Assembly (NCBI GenBank): GCA_003151595.1
Contig: PLXW01000037.1
Span: 1,389 to 58,261 of the forward strand
Length of the DNA stretch: 56,873 nt
From: Myxococcales bacterium
GTDB taxonomy: Bacteria; Myxococcota; Polyangia; Polyangiales; Polyangiaceae
Direction of reading: 5' to 3'
Both the position numbers and the translations under genes were made by a program. Positions 18,206 to 27,300 of this stretch are shown piece after piece; the stretch's first letter is position 1, and every line of letters starts with the position of its first letter. Below the pieces are notes generated by a model that was given only the letters and a program-made list of their open reading frames with translations, ran no database searches and was not told the origin of the DNA.

Positions 18206-20013
18206 CGGTGCGCCGGCGCCGCCGCCTCCTGGGGGAGCTCGGCGCGGCGCGCGTACAACCCGCGAAGGAGCGCGCCGTACTGCGCGACGACCGCGCGACG
18301 CTTGGTCTTCAACGTCGGGGTGAGCAGCCCGTTGTCGGTGGAGAACGGCTCGGGGATCAGCGCGAAGGCGCGAACCTTCTCGTACTCGCGCACGTCGACC
18401 GACCGCGCCTCGATCTCGCTCGCGTAGTGGGCACGCACCGCGGGGCGAACGAGCAGCTCAGCGTACGAGTCCCCCGCGATCTCGTGGTGCGCCGCCCATT
18501 CGCGGAGGGCGGCTTCGTCGGGGACGATGAGCGCGACGTTGTACGGCGCGTCCGCCCCGAACACGAAGGCCTGCGCGATGTCGCGGCTGAGCGAGAGCTT
18601 CTCTTCGAGCGGCGCCGGGGCGACGTACTTCCCGTTGGTCAGCTTGTAGAGCTCCTTCAATCGGCCGGTGACGTAGAGGTAACCCTCGGCGTCGAATCGC
18701 CCGAGATCGCCCGTGCGGAGCCCGCCGTCCGCGCTCAGAGCGCTCGCCGTCGCCTCCGGCATCCGGTGGTATCCGGCCATCACGCCGCTGCCGTAGACGA
18801 GGATCTCCCCCTCGCCCTGGGCGCTCCCTTCGACCGACTCGTCGAGCGCGATCCGCACCCCGGGGATCGGCTTGCCGACGCTGCCGATGCGTCGCGCGGA
18901 CGCCGGATTCATCGTGGCGCACGCGCTGCTCTCGGTCAGTCCGTACGCCTCGAGGACGACGATGCCGAGATCGTCGATCAGCGCAGCGACCTCCGGCTCC
19001 AGCGTCGCGGCGGCGGACACCGCGTACTGCAGTCGCCCCCCGAAACGCGCGGCCATCTTCGAGAACACGAGCTTGCGCGCGACGGCGAGCTCGAGCCGCT
19101 CCGCCTGGGTCAGCGTCTCGTGACGTCGCAGCTTCGCCGACACACGACGGCCGGCCTCGAAGATCGCGCGCACCGGAGCGGAGCTCGCCTCGATGCGCGC
19201 CTGAACGGCCTGGTACAGCTTCGTCCAGATCCGAGGCACCGCGAAGAGGCACGTCGGGCGGACCTCCATGAGGCGCGCGGAGAGCCTGTCGACGTCGTCG
19301 CACAGCGCCATCGAGGCGCCGAGATGGATGATCCCGTGCAGCTCGTCGCCGCCGAAGACGTGCGCCCACGGGAGGAACGAGAGGGAGCGCGCGGTGTGAT
19401 CGAAGGGGACGACCGCGAGCACGCCGGCGACGTTCGACACGACGTTCGCGTGCGAGAGGAGCACCCCCTTCGGTGTGCCCGTGGTCCCCGAGGTGTAGAC
19501 CATCTCCGCGATGGACGACGGAGACGGGACCATCGCGGCTCGCGGCGCTTCGGCCCCCTCGCGGAGGAGGCGCGCGTAGGAGAGCGCCGCGTCCTCGCGC
19601 GCCTCGAGCTCGACGACGTACTGCAGCGTCTCGACCTGCAGAGACGAGACCCGGATCGCCATCGCCTCGTCTGCGAGCAGGCAGACGCTGGCGCCGCTGT
19701 CGACCAGGATGTGACGCCAGTCGCTCTCGAGCTGCGCCTCGTACATGGGGACGAACGCCGCGCCGAGCCCGTAGGTCGCATAGGCCGCGACCGCCCACTC
19801 CACGCCGTTGTCGGCGATGATCGCCACGCGGTCCCCGGCGCCCACGCCGAGGCGCCCGAGCGAGGCGCGGAAGGCGTCGACGTCGTGCGCGAACTGCCCG
19901 TAGGTCGTCCATCGCCAGCCGCCGTCGTGGCGGACTCCGAAGAGAGGGGCGTCCGCGTAGTGGCGAACGGAGTGCGCGAGCGAAGATACGAGGTCCAGCG
20001 ATGCGTCGCTCAT
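18202..20013 (-). CDS. Long-chain fatty-acid CoA ligase (AMP-binding, FadD15-like)
   Basis: A 603-residue adenylate-forming enzyme that activates fatty acids with ATP and CoA. The P-loop region is MVYTSGTTGTPKGVLLSHAN near residue 170, followed by LSFLPWAHVFGGDELHG, VLEAYGLTESSACATMNP and the GYLYVTGRLKELYKLTNGKYVAP hinge/lysine region near residue 480. The length and the KLTNGKYVAP form are typical of bacterial long-chain acyl-CoA synthetases. It diverges from the acyltransferase/gpsA pair, so acyl-CoA made here could feed glycerolipid synthesis. ATG 20013 fits both the family start and the promoter spacing; no Shine-Dalgarno sequence precedes it. Confidence 0.9.
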   Translation of the reverse strand: MSDASLDLVSSLAHSVRHYADAPLFGVRHDGGWRWTTYGQFAHDVDAFRASLGRLGVGAGDRVAIIADNGVEWAVAAYATYGLGAAFVPMYEAQLESDWRHILVDSGASVCLLADEAMAIRVSSLQVETLQYVVELEAREDAALSYARLLREGAEAPRAAMVPSPSSIAEMVYTSGTTGTPKGVLLSHANVVSNVAGVLAVVPFDHTARSLSFLPWAHVFGGDELHGIIHLGASMALCDDVDRLSARLMEVRPTCLFAVPRIWTKLYQAVQARIEASSAPVRAIFEAGRRVSAKLRRHETLTQAERLELAVARKLVFSKMAARFGGRLQYAVSAAATLEPEVAALIDDLGIVVLEAYGLTESSACATMNPASARRIGSVGKPIPGVRIALDESVEGSAQGEGEILVYGSGVMAGYHRMPEATASALSADGGLRTGDLGRFDAEGYLYVTGRLKELYKLTNGKYVAPAPLEEKLSLSRDIAQAFVFGADAPYNVALIVPDEAALREWAAHHEIAGDSYAELLVRPAVRAHYASEIEARSVDVREYEKVRAFALIPEPFSTDNGLLTPTLKTKRRAVVAQYGALLRGLYARRAELPQEAAAPAHR

Positions 20014-20025
20014 CCGTGGCGTACT

Positions 20026-20041
20026 TGCATCTCGCGCGCCG
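20026..20041 (-). promoter_or_regulatory. -24/-12 element, leaderless class
   Basis: Minus-strand CGGCGCGCGAGATGCA begins 28 bases before ATG 20013, predicting a leader of about 2 bases. Confidence 0.5.
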
Positions 20042-20173
20042 CGGAGCACCACGCGAGACCGCGAGCGAAGCGTTGATCGGCCCGCGTGTGACGCGCTGGC
20101 CGAACGCGCGCGGCGACGCACGTCTTGCGTGTCGCGACGCGTCTCGATCGCTCACGAAGGCGCGCGGCGTCGA

Positions 20174-20189
20174 CGGCACGCGCCGTGTC
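20174..20189 (+). promoter_or_regulatory. -24/-12-like element with GT at -12
   Basis: CGGCACGCGCCGTGTC begins 28 bases before ATG 20202. As at 14732, the -24 half is perfect but the -12 GC is replaced by GT. Confidence 0.35.
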
Positions 20190-20201
20190 TTCGCTCTCGA
20201 C

Positions 20202-21815
20202 ATGATGCGGGGACCAAGCCACGAAGAGCACATCACGCAGGAGGCGGCGGCGCACGTCGCCGGTGAGTTGCTCGCGCGCTCGCACGGGGCGTCGCTCGAA
20301 GAGGTGATCACGACGACGCTCTATCTCGAGCGCCTTCGCCTCCGGCACGCCGACGGAACCGATCGCGACCAGGCCGACCGCGCGTTCTATGCGCGCATCG
20401 CGGACGAGCTTCGTCGAGGGGATGGCTCGACGCTCGAGCAGCTCGCGCGCGCCGTGATCGACCACTACGCGCGCGAAATCCAGGGGCACTTCGACCCTCG
20501 GGCGTACGTCTTCGCCACGCGCGCGCTCCCGGTGCTGCTCACCGCGCTCCTCCACGGCATCGCCCCCTCGCGCATGCTGGCGCGGCTCGGGCACCTCCAG
20601 AACGTCGACGACTACGTGATCGTCGGCGGTGCGATCGAGCCGCTCGTCGAGCTCGCACGACGCGGCACGGTCCTGGTCGTTCCCACGCACACCTCCAATC
20701 TCGACTCGCTCGTCGTCGGCTACGCCATCTATCGAATGGGGCTCCCGCCGTTCACGTATGGCGCAGGCCTCAACCTGTTCTCGAACCCAGTCGAGGGGTT
20801 CTTCATGCGTCACCTCGGCGCCTACACCGTCGATCGTGGGAAGAGCGATCCGGTCTATCGCCAGGTGCTGAAGGAGTACGCGACCCTCTCGCTGGAGCGA
20901 GGGCAGCACGGCCTCTTCTTCCCCGGCGGCACGCGCAGCCGCTCCGGCGCCATCGAGACGCGGTTGAAGAGAGGGCTCCTCGGCACGTGCCTCACCGCAT
21001 TTCGCCGCGCCCTCGCCGCCGGCGATCGCCACGCGCGCTTCTACGTCGTCCCTTGCACGCTCACGTACCCGCTCGTGCTCGAGGCGGCTTCGTTGATCGA
21101 CGACTACCTCGACGAGGACGGCAAGGCGCGGCACCTGCTCGCGGGCGACGAATACGATCGCGTCGATCGCTGGTTCGACTTCGTCCGCGGGCTGTCGAAG
21201 CTCGACGCGCCGATCCACGTGACCATCGGCGCGGCGCTCGATCCGCTCGGCAACGACGTGGACGAGCGCGGGGAGTCGCGCGACCCGCGCGGGCGGCCTG
21301 TCGATCCGGGTCGGTACTTCCTCGCCGACGGCGTGGTCGTGGAAGACGCCGCGCGCGACGCCTCGTACACCACGCTCCTCGCTTCGCACGTCGCGCGCGC
21401 GTACCGGCGCGACCACGTCGCGCTTCCCACGAGCGTCGTGGCCTTCGCCGTCTTCGAGGAGCTCCGCGCTCGGTCGCCGTGCGGAGAGCTTCACCGGATG
21501 CTGCGTGAGGCGTCCACGGCGCGGGTCGCGCTTCCGATGGGGACCGTGTGCGCCGCCGTTGCGAGGGTGACAGGTGAGCTCCGGGCGCTGGCGGCCCGAG
21601 GAGAGATCGGTCTCGGCCCCGAGGCGGCCGCGTGGGATGCCGACGCGCTGGTGACCTCGGCGCTCCGCACGTTCGCCACCTACCATCCGCGTCCCGTGCT
21701 CTCCCGCGACGGGGACTGCGTGGTCGTCGGCGACGCGGCGCTCCTCTTCTACTATCGCAATCGCCTCGACGGGTACGGCCTGCTCGGCGCGCCGTCGCTG
21801 GGAGTGGCGCGATGA
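20202..21815 (+). CDS. Glycerol-3-phosphate acyltransferase (PlsB-like)
   Basis: A 537-residue acyltransferase that adds the first acyl chain to glycerol-3-phosphate. Motif I is VVPTHTSNLDSLVVGYAIY (HX4D, near residue 165), motif II includes MRHLGAYTVDRGKSDPVYRQ, motif III is GLFFPGGTRSRSGAIETRL, and motif IV is VPCTLTYPLVLEA. It is shorter than E. coli PlsB (about 800 residues) but has the same catalytic block. It overlaps gpsA by 4 bases (ATGA), so acceptor synthesis and acylation are translationally coupled. ATG 20202 (or 20205) is supported by the promoter-like element spacing. Confidence 0.88.
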   Translation: MMRGPSHEEHITQEAAAHVAGELLARSHGASLEEVITTTLYLERLRLRHADGTDRDQADRAFYARIADELRRGDGSTLEQLARAVIDHYAREIQGHFDPRAYVFATRALPVLLTALLHGIAPSRMLARLGHLQNVDDYVIVGGAIEPLVELARRGTVLVVPTHTSNLDSLVVGYAIYRMGLPPFTYGAGLNLFSNPVEGFFMRHLGAYTVDRGKSDPVYRQVLKEYATLSLERGQHGLFFPGGTRSRSGAIETRLKRGLLGTCLTAFRRALAAGDRHARFYVVPCTLTYPLVLEAASLIDDYLDEDGKARHLLAGDEYDRVDRWFDFVRGLSKLDAPIHVTIGAALDPLGNDVDERGESRDPRGRPVDPGRYFLADGVVVEDAARDASYTTLLASHVARAYRRDHVALPTSVVAFAVFEELRARSPCGELHRMLREASTARVALPMGTVCAAVARVTGELRALAARGEIGLGPEAAAWDADALVTSALRTFATYHPRPVLSRDGDCVVVGDAALLFYYRNRLDGYGLLGAPSLGVAR

Positions 21816-22813
21816 GCCGGCGCGTCGCCGTGCTGGGCGCCGGCAACTGGGGAACCACGCTGGCGCACCTCGCCGCGACGAACGGGCACGACGTGACGCT
21901 GTGGTCGCGCGACCCGTCGCAGTGCGACGAGATCAACCTGCGGCACACCAACGAGCGCGCGACGCCCGGGTTCGCGATCGCGCACGGCGTGCGCGCGGTG
22001 GTCGATCTGCGCGAAGCGACGCGGGGGGCGGCGCTGATCCTCTTCGTCGTCCCCTCGCAAGCGTTCCGGGAGGTGGCTCGCGCCGCGGGTGAGCACCTCG
22101 TCCCCGAGCAGCTCGTCGTGCACGCCACCAAGGGGCTCGAGCTCGGCACGCACCGGCGCATGTCGGTCGTTCTCCAGGAGGAGACCTGCGCGCGCCAGAT
22201 CGGCGTGCTCGCCGGCCCGAACATCGCCGCGGAGATCCAGCGCGGCGAACCGGCGGGGACGACGGTGACGACGACCTTCCCGCGCGTGTTCGACGTCGCT
22301 CGCGAGGCGCTCGCCTCGCGACGGTTGATGGTGTTCCCAGGCGACGACGTCCTCGGCGTCGAGCTCTGCTCGGCGTTGAAGAACGTGGTCGCGATCGCCG
22401 CGGGGATGGCCGCGGGAATGGGGATCGGCGAGAACGCAAAGGCGTTCCTGGTCACGCGCGGGATGTCCGAGATCGCGCGCATCGCGCTGTCGCTCGGCGC
22501 CCATCGCGCCACGTTCCACGGGCTCGCGGGGATCGGCGATCTCGTCGTGACGTGCGCCAGCACGCAGTCTCGCAACCATCGCGTCGGCGCAGCGATGGCG
22601 CGCGGCGAGCGCCTCGGCGACGTGCTCGCGCGGCTGGGGATGGTCGCCGAAGGGGTCCCCGGTGCCATCGCGGCGCGAGAGCTCGCGACCTCGCAGCGTG
22701 TCGATGCCCCGCTGCTGGAGCGCGTTCACCGCGTCCTATACGAAGGGCTCCCGGTCCAGCGCGCCCTCGACGAGCTGATGTCGCTCGCCCCCGCGCGCGA
22801 ATACGCCCCGTAG
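21812..22813 (+). CDS. gpsA: Glycerol-3-phosphate dehydrogenase [NAD(P)+]
   Basis: A 333-residue enzyme that reduces dihydroxyacetone phosphate to sn-glycerol-3-phosphate for phospholipid synthesis. The NAD(P) site is VAVLGAGNWGTTLAHLAA at residues 5-22. VLAGPNIAAEIQRGEP (the usual GPSFA-type block) lies near residue 135, the catalytic lysine is in ELCSALKNVVAIAAGMAAG near residue 185, and GLAGIGDLVVTCASTQSRNH lies near residue 245. Length and motifs are normal. The start overlaps the acyltransferase stop. No terminator is obvious after the stop at 22813. Confidence 0.96.
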   Translation: MSRRVAVLGAGNWGTTLAHLAATNGHDVTLWSRDPSQCDEINLRHTNERATPGFAIAHGVRAVVDLREATRGAALILFVVPSQAFREVARAAGEHLVPEQLVVHATKGLELGTHRRMSVVLQEETCARQIGVLAGPNIAAEIQRGEPAGTTVTTTFPRVFDVAREALASRRLMVFPGDDVLGVELCSALKNVVAIAAGMAAGMGIGENAKAFLVTRGMSEIARIALSLGAHRATFHGLAGIGDLVVTCASTQSRNHRVGAAMARGERLGDVLARLGMVAEGVPGAIAARELATSQRVDAPLLERVHRVLYEGLPVQRALDELMSLAPAREYAP

Positions 22814-22941
22814 CGTGGCGTTTCGGCGCGAGTGCGCTCTGAACCTCCCGGGTCTTCTAGCGGAGCGAGATTTCCGCGGTGGCGCGCCAAGATCGGCTCC
22901 GAGCCCTGCCAGGACGAGATCGCGCGCGCCTGGCTCGGGTC

Positions 22942-23262
22942 ATGACTCCGGCCGTGTCACCCCCAGGCGGCACGATGACTGCAAAGCGGGCCGGTCCCAT
23001 GGACACGATCGAATCGCAGGCTCTCATCGTCGGCGATCCCGCCGGTACGCTCTCTCCCGCGCGCGGCGCGCTTGGCTGGATTCGGTGCGCGGGACGGTGG
23101 GTTCTCGTCGAGCGAGTAGGACGAGAAGCACGGTTCGCGATCGTGCGCCTCTGCGATGCATGCGAAGGCTTCGCGCGAGGCCACGAGCTCCGAGTCCCGA
23201 CGGCATGCATCGAGCCGTGCATGCCTCGCGACGCCGCGGTCCTTCGCGCCGCCGCTGCGTGA
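22942..23262 (+). CDS. Hypothetical protein with Cys pairs
   Basis: A 106-residue frame with plausible codon use. It contains LGWIRCAGRWVLVERVGREA and RLCDACEGFARGHELRVP, then TACIEPCMP. Four of its Cys residues lie in CxxC or CxxxC-like pairs, which might bind a metal. There is no signal peptide. Start choice is open between 22879 (GTG), 22942 and 22975; the last is preceded by CAGGCGG. It could be a real small protein or a chance frame; only codon use and composition support it. If it is rejected, 22814-23400 would be a 587-base gap with nothing else recognisable. Confidence 0.4.
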   Translation: MTPAVSPPGGTMTAKRAGPMDTIESQALIVGDPAGTLSPARGALGWIRCAGRWVLVERVGREARFAIVRLCDACEGFARGHELRVPTACIEPCMPRDAAVLRAAAA

Positions 23263-23400
23263 GGCTGCGCATGCTGCGTCGGCGCGTCGATCTTCAGCTC
23301 GGCGCCGCCTTCAGCGGACTCTCGTGATTGGGATCGACTGGACGTGCGATGCGCGCGTGGAGCGGCGCGCATTCCGAAGGTCTGCGCGACCGCGCACGGA

Positions 23401-25722
23401 ATGCGCCGCGGCGCGGGCGAATGCCTCGCCGTCGGTTCGACGGATCTCCTAGCGCCCGTTACGCACGAGCCTTACGGTCCTTGCGTGCACAGGGAAGGCG
23501 AGACCACGCTGAACTTCGACGACGCGCTGTCGCGCGGCCTGATCGACTCCATACCGGACGCGCTCGTCGTCACCGATGTCGACGGGCGCATCGTGTTCGT
23601 GAATGCGTCGTGCGAAGCGATGTTCCTCTACGCGCGCGCGGAGCTCATTTCTCAACCGATCGAGCTCCTCGTCCCCGAGCATCGACGGTCGGCTCATCGC
23701 CTCGCGCGCGAGGGCTTCTCCCGCGCGCCGGTCGCTCGTCCGATGGGGACCGGGACGGTGCTCACCGGGCGCAGAAAAGACGGCACCGAGCTCCCCATCG
23801 ACGTGAGCCTCGGGACCCTTCCGTCCGCGAAGGGCCCCCTTTCCTTTGCCGTCGTTCGCGACGCCACCACGCGCAGACAGGCCGAAGAGAGCTTGCGCCA
23901 ATCGGAGCAGCGTTACCGCGAGCTCTTCGAGAGCGCGCCCGACGGTATCTTCATGGCGACCCAGGACGGGCGGTACACGGACGTCAACGCCGCCGGCTGT
24001 CGCCTCCTCGGCTACGCGCGCGAGGAGCTGGTCGGTCGGTCGATCACGGAGTTCGTCTCGCCCGACGCGCACCCTCGTCAGAGCACGCTCGCGCGCCACA
24101 TCCTCGAGGGCGGAGCCGAAGTATCGGAGTGGGAGCTGCGACGCAAAGACGGCACGTTCGTGCCCGTGGAGCTGAGCTCGAACGCGCTGCCCGACCGCCA
24201 CCTGAGGGGATTCGCGCGCGACATCTCGGAGCGGAGGCGTGCGAGCGAAGCGCTTCGTCGCAACGAAGAGAGCCTGGCCCGCGCGCAGCGCGTGGCGCAC
24301 GTCGGCAGCTTCGACTGGGACCTGCGCGCGAACACGGCCTACCGCTCCGCCGAGCTCTGCGCCCTCTTCGGCCTCGGCTTCGAAGGGGAGACCGCCCCCC
24401 CGTGGTCGCTCTCGGAGATGTTCCATCCGGACGACCGCGAGAAGGTCGTCCAGTTGATCCGCGACGCGCAGCGCGAAGGGCGATCGTATCGCGTCGAGCA
24501 TCGAATCGTGCGTCACGACGGCTCGGAGCGGGTCGTTCTTCACCAGGGCGAGGTCGTCCTGGAAGAGGGGTGCGCGGTCCGCATGGTGGGGACGCTACTC
24601 GACATCACCGATCGGAGACGGATCGAGAGCGAGCGCGAGCAGTCGCTCCGCCAGCTCGAAGCCGTCCTGGATCAGTGTCCCGTGGGGATCGTCCTCGCGC
24701 GCGGACCGAATGCCGAGCACCTTCAGCTCAACGCGCGCGCGCAGGCACTCGTGGGGCGTCCGATCGATCACGTCGGACAATACCCGAACATCCTCCTTAC
24801 GCCTGACGAGCGGCCGATCGAGGCCGAAGAGCATCCGACTTTGCGCGCTCTCCGCGGCGAGCGCTTCGACTCGACGGAGTTCCTCCTGCAGCAGGCTGAC
24901 GGATCGAGGATACCGGTGAGCATGGGCGGAGCGCCGGTGCCCGACGCGAGCGGCGCCGTCCCACGGGCCGTGGTCACCATCCACGACATCTCCGCGGCGA
25001 AGCACCTCGAGCGCGTCCGCTCCGAATGGAGCGCGATCGTCGCACACGACTTGCGGCAGCCACTCAACGGGATCGCGCTCCACGCCGCCGTGATCGCCCG
25101 CGCGCTCGCCCGCGACCCCTCCGCGACTGGTAGGGCGCTCGAGTCTGCCGAAACGATCGTGCGATCGACGGATCGACTGAGCAGGATGATCAGCGACCTG
25201 CTCGATCTGTCCCAGCTCGACGCTCGGCGGGTCGCGCTCTCGCGCTGCCCGACGGATCTCGCGGCGTTGGTTCGGGCGGTGGTCGAGCCTCTCCGTCTCG
25301 CGGAGAAGGGGCCCAGCATCGAGGTCCGCGTGGACGGTGAGATCCCCTTCTTGAGCGTCGACCCCGATCGGATCTCACAGGTGATCGAGAACCTGATCTC
25401 GAACGCGATGAAGTACGGAACGGCGAACGCTCCGATCGTCGTCGAAGCGGGAACGCTCGCCGATCGCGCCTACGTCGCCGTGACGAACGAGGGGCCGGGA
25501 ATCACGCCGGAGGACTTGCCGCGACTCTTCAGTCGTTTCGTCCGCACCGAGGACGTCAAGCGTCGATCGGTCAAGGGAATCGGACTGGGGTTGTACATCT
25601 GCCGCGAGCTCATCGCGGCGCACGGCGGCGAGATCACCGCCGAGAGCGTCCCTGGCGGCCGGACGGTCTTTCGCTTCTCGCTTCCGGTTCGGGCGTCGGG
25701 GCTCCACTGCCTGACCGAGTGA
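23401..25722 (+). CDS. Sensor histidine kinase with four PAS domains
   Basis: About 773 residues, soluble, with no membrane segment. PAS domains begin near LIDSIPDALVVTDVDGRIVF, YRELFESAPDGIFMATQDGR, AQRVAHVGSFDWDLRANT and LEAVLDQCPVGIVLARGP. The HisKA H-box is IVAHDLRQPLNG, with phospho-acceptor His near residue 549. The ATPase has an N-box (ENLISNAMKYG), a G1 box (VTNEGPGITPEDLPRLFSRF) and a G2 box (SVKGIGLGLYICREL). It probably senses a cytoplasmic redox or ligand signal. The true start is uncertain (GTG 23344, ATG 23401 or GTG 23485); homology begins near 23510. It converges on the NtrC-type regulator gene, with 48 bases between their stops, which may be its partner. Confidence 0.85.
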   Translation: MRRGAGECLAVGSTDLLAPVTHEPYGPCVHREGETTLNFDDALSRGLIDSIPDALVVTDVDGRIVFVNASCEAMFLYARAELISQPIELLVPEHRRSAHRLAREGFSRAPVARPMGTGTVLTGRRKDGTELPIDVSLGTLPSAKGPLSFAVVRDATTRRQAEESLRQSEQRYRELFESAPDGIFMATQDGRYTDVNAAGCRLLGYAREELVGRSITEFVSPDAHPRQSTLARHILEGGAEVSEWELRRKDGTFVPVELSSNALPDRHLRGFARDISERRRASEALRRNEESLARAQRVAHVGSFDWDLRANTAYRSAELCALFGLGFEGETAPPWSLSEMFHPDDREKVVQLIRDAQREGRSYRVEHRIVRHDGSERVVLHQGEVVLEEGCAVRMVGTLLDITDRRRIESEREQSLRQLEAVLDQCPVGIVLARGPNAEHLQLNARAQALVGRPIDHVGQYPNILLTPDERPIEAEEHPTLRALRGERFDSTEFLLQQADGSRIPVSMGGAPVPDASGAVPRAVVTIHDISAAKHLERVRSEWSAIVAHDLRQPLNGIALHAAVIARALARDPSATGRALESAETIVRSTDRLSRMISDLLDLSQLDARRVALSRCPTDLAALVRAVVEPLRLAEKGPSIEVRVDGEIPFLSVDPDRISQVIENLISNAMKYGTANAPIVVEAGTLADRAYVAVTNEGPGITPEDLPRLFSRFVRTEDVKRRSVKGIGLGLYICRELIAAHGGEITAESVPGGRTVFRFSLPVRASGLHCLTE

Positions 25723-25770
25723 TGCGAGCGCCGTCACGACTCGCTCGTGCGCCATTGGCGACTCCAACCT

Positions 25771-27177
25771 TCAGGCGATGGGCGTGGCAGGAATCGTCAC
25801 GCGCTTCATCGCGAGCCCGTACTCCTGAAGTCGATACTGAATCTTCCGCACGCTGATCCCGAGCATGGTCGCCGCGCGTGACGTGCTCCCTCCGGAGGCC
25901 TCGATCGAGCTCAGGATGGCGTGCCGCTCGATCTCTTCGAGCGTCGACCCGGGGATACGCAGCCCCCCGCGACTCTGCGTCGCGGGGCTCATCGGGAGGT
26001 GCTCGGCCGAGACGCGCCGGTCGTCGCAGAGGACGACGGAGCGCTCGATCATGTTCTCGAGCTCGCGCACGTTTCCGGGCCACGCATACGACTCGATGCG
26101 CGCGATGGCGCTCGGCGCGAACCCGTCGACCGTCTTGTCGTTCTCCTTCGCGAAGCGCGCGAGGAAGTGCGTCGCCAGCGGGAGGACGTCTTCGGGGCGC
26201 GCGCGGAGCGGGGGCATCTCCACGTTCACCACGTTGAGTCGGTAGAACAGATCCTCCCGGAAGCGCCCCTCGGCCACCTCTTTGCCGAGATCTCGGTTCG
26301 TCGCGGCGATGATCCGCACGTCCACGTGGATCGTCTCGTTGCCCCCCACGCGCTCGAACGCGCGCTCCTGGAGAAACCGGAGGAGCTTCACCTGAATCGA
26401 GGGGGAGATCTCGCCGATCTCGTCGAGAAAGAGCGTCCCGCCGTCGGCGTTCTTGAAGTGCCCTTCGCGGCGCACGCCCGCGCCGGTGAACGCCCCCTTC
26501 TCGTGGCCGAACAGCTCGCTCTCGAGCAACGTCTCGGCCAGCGCCGCGCAGTGCAGCTTGATGAACGGGGCCTTGGCGCGCGGGCTGCGATCGTGGATGG
26601 CCTGGGCGACGAGCTCCTTGCCCGTTCCGCTCTCGCCCGTGATGAGGACCGTCGCGCGCGTCGGCGCGACGCGATCAATCGTGCGAAAGACGCTCTGCAT
26701 CGCCGCGCTCGTGCCCACCATGTTGGCGAAGCTGAGCTTCTCGCCGAGGCGCGCCCGGAGCTCGGTCGCCTCCCGGCGCAAGCGACGACGCTCGAGCGCG
26801 CGATTGAGGATCACGTTCAGCTCTTCGATGTGAAGCGGCTTCGTGAGGTAGTCCTCGGCGCCGCCTTGCATCGCGCGGATTCCCGTCGCGACGTCGGCTT
26901 GCCCCGTCATCAGGACGACGATCAGATCCGGAAAGAGCTCGCGTGCCCTCTCGAGCAGCTCTACGCCGTCCATCCCCGGCATTCGAAGATCCGTGAGCAA
27001 GACGTCGGGCGCTGCGTGCGCGAGGTGAAGCAGCGCTTCGTCGCCATTCTCGGCCAGCTCGACCCCGAATCCCTCTTGTTGGAGGAGCACGCCGAGCCCC
27101 GTCCGACTCGCCTGCTCGTCGTCGACGACGAGAACCCTCGCCCGCGGTGACTTCGTCCGGTCCGCTGCTTCGTTCAT
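25771..27177 (-). CDS. NtrC-family sigma-54-dependent response regulator
   Basis: A 468-residue enhancer-binding protein. The receiver domain has phospho-acceptor Asp63 (LLTDLRMPGMDG) and Lys113. The AAA+ domain has Walker A GESGTGKE at residues 181-188, the sigma-54-contacting GAFTGA at 228-233, Walker B GTLFLDEIGE and the sensor/arginine region NVRELENMIERSVV. The C-terminal Fis-type helix-turn-helix is SRAATMLGISVRKIQYRLQEYG. All motifs for sigma-54 activation are intact. The start follows GGAGGCCTAG, and a strong -24/-12 element precedes it, so it may be controlled by sigma-54 itself. The histidine kinase gene convergent to it is a likely partner. Confidence 0.95.
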   Translation of the reverse strand: MNEAADRTKSPRARVLVVDDEQASRTGLGVLLQQEGFGVELAENGDEALLHLAHAAPDVLLTDLRMPGMDGVELLERARELFPDLIVVLMTGQADVATGIRAMQGGAEDYLTKPLHIEELNVILNRALERRRLRREATELRARLGEKLSFANMVGTSAAMQSVFRTIDRVAPTRATVLITGESGTGKELVAQAIHDRSPRAKAPFIKLHCAALAETLLESELFGHEKGAFTGAGVRREGHFKNADGGTLFLDEIGEISPSIQVKLLRFLQERAFERVGGNETIHVDVRIIAATNRDLGKEVAEGRFREDLFYRLNVVNVEMPPLRARPEDVLPLATHFLARFAKENDKTVDGFAPSAIARIESYAWPGNVRELENMIERSVVLCDDRRVSAEHLPMSPATQSRGGLRIPGSTLEEIERHAILSSIEASGGSTSRAATMLGISVRKIQYRLQEYGLAMKRVTIPATPIA

Positions 27178-27199
27178 CTAGGCCTCCGCGCAGACCAGC

Positions 27200-27215
27200 A
27201 GCATTCTGCGTGCCG
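27200..27215 (-). promoter_or_regulatory. -24/-12 element before the NtrC-type regulator
   Basis: Minus-strand CGGCACGCAGAATGCT predicts initiation near 27189, with a 12-base leader that carries the GGAGG ribosome site. Confidence 0.6.
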
Positions 27216-27300
27216 ACGCAAAACTCGCGCATTCCGCGACAATCGCGACCGATCGGTGCCGCACCTGTTGCGCGCGCGCGCAAGCCTTGCGCCGTGCGTC

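Noticed and set aside
23344..23500. -24/-12 element for the PAS histidine kinase
   Set aside because: All GG-N10-GC sites in this stretch were checked by eye; the two found have poor -12 halves and no start codon at the right distance.
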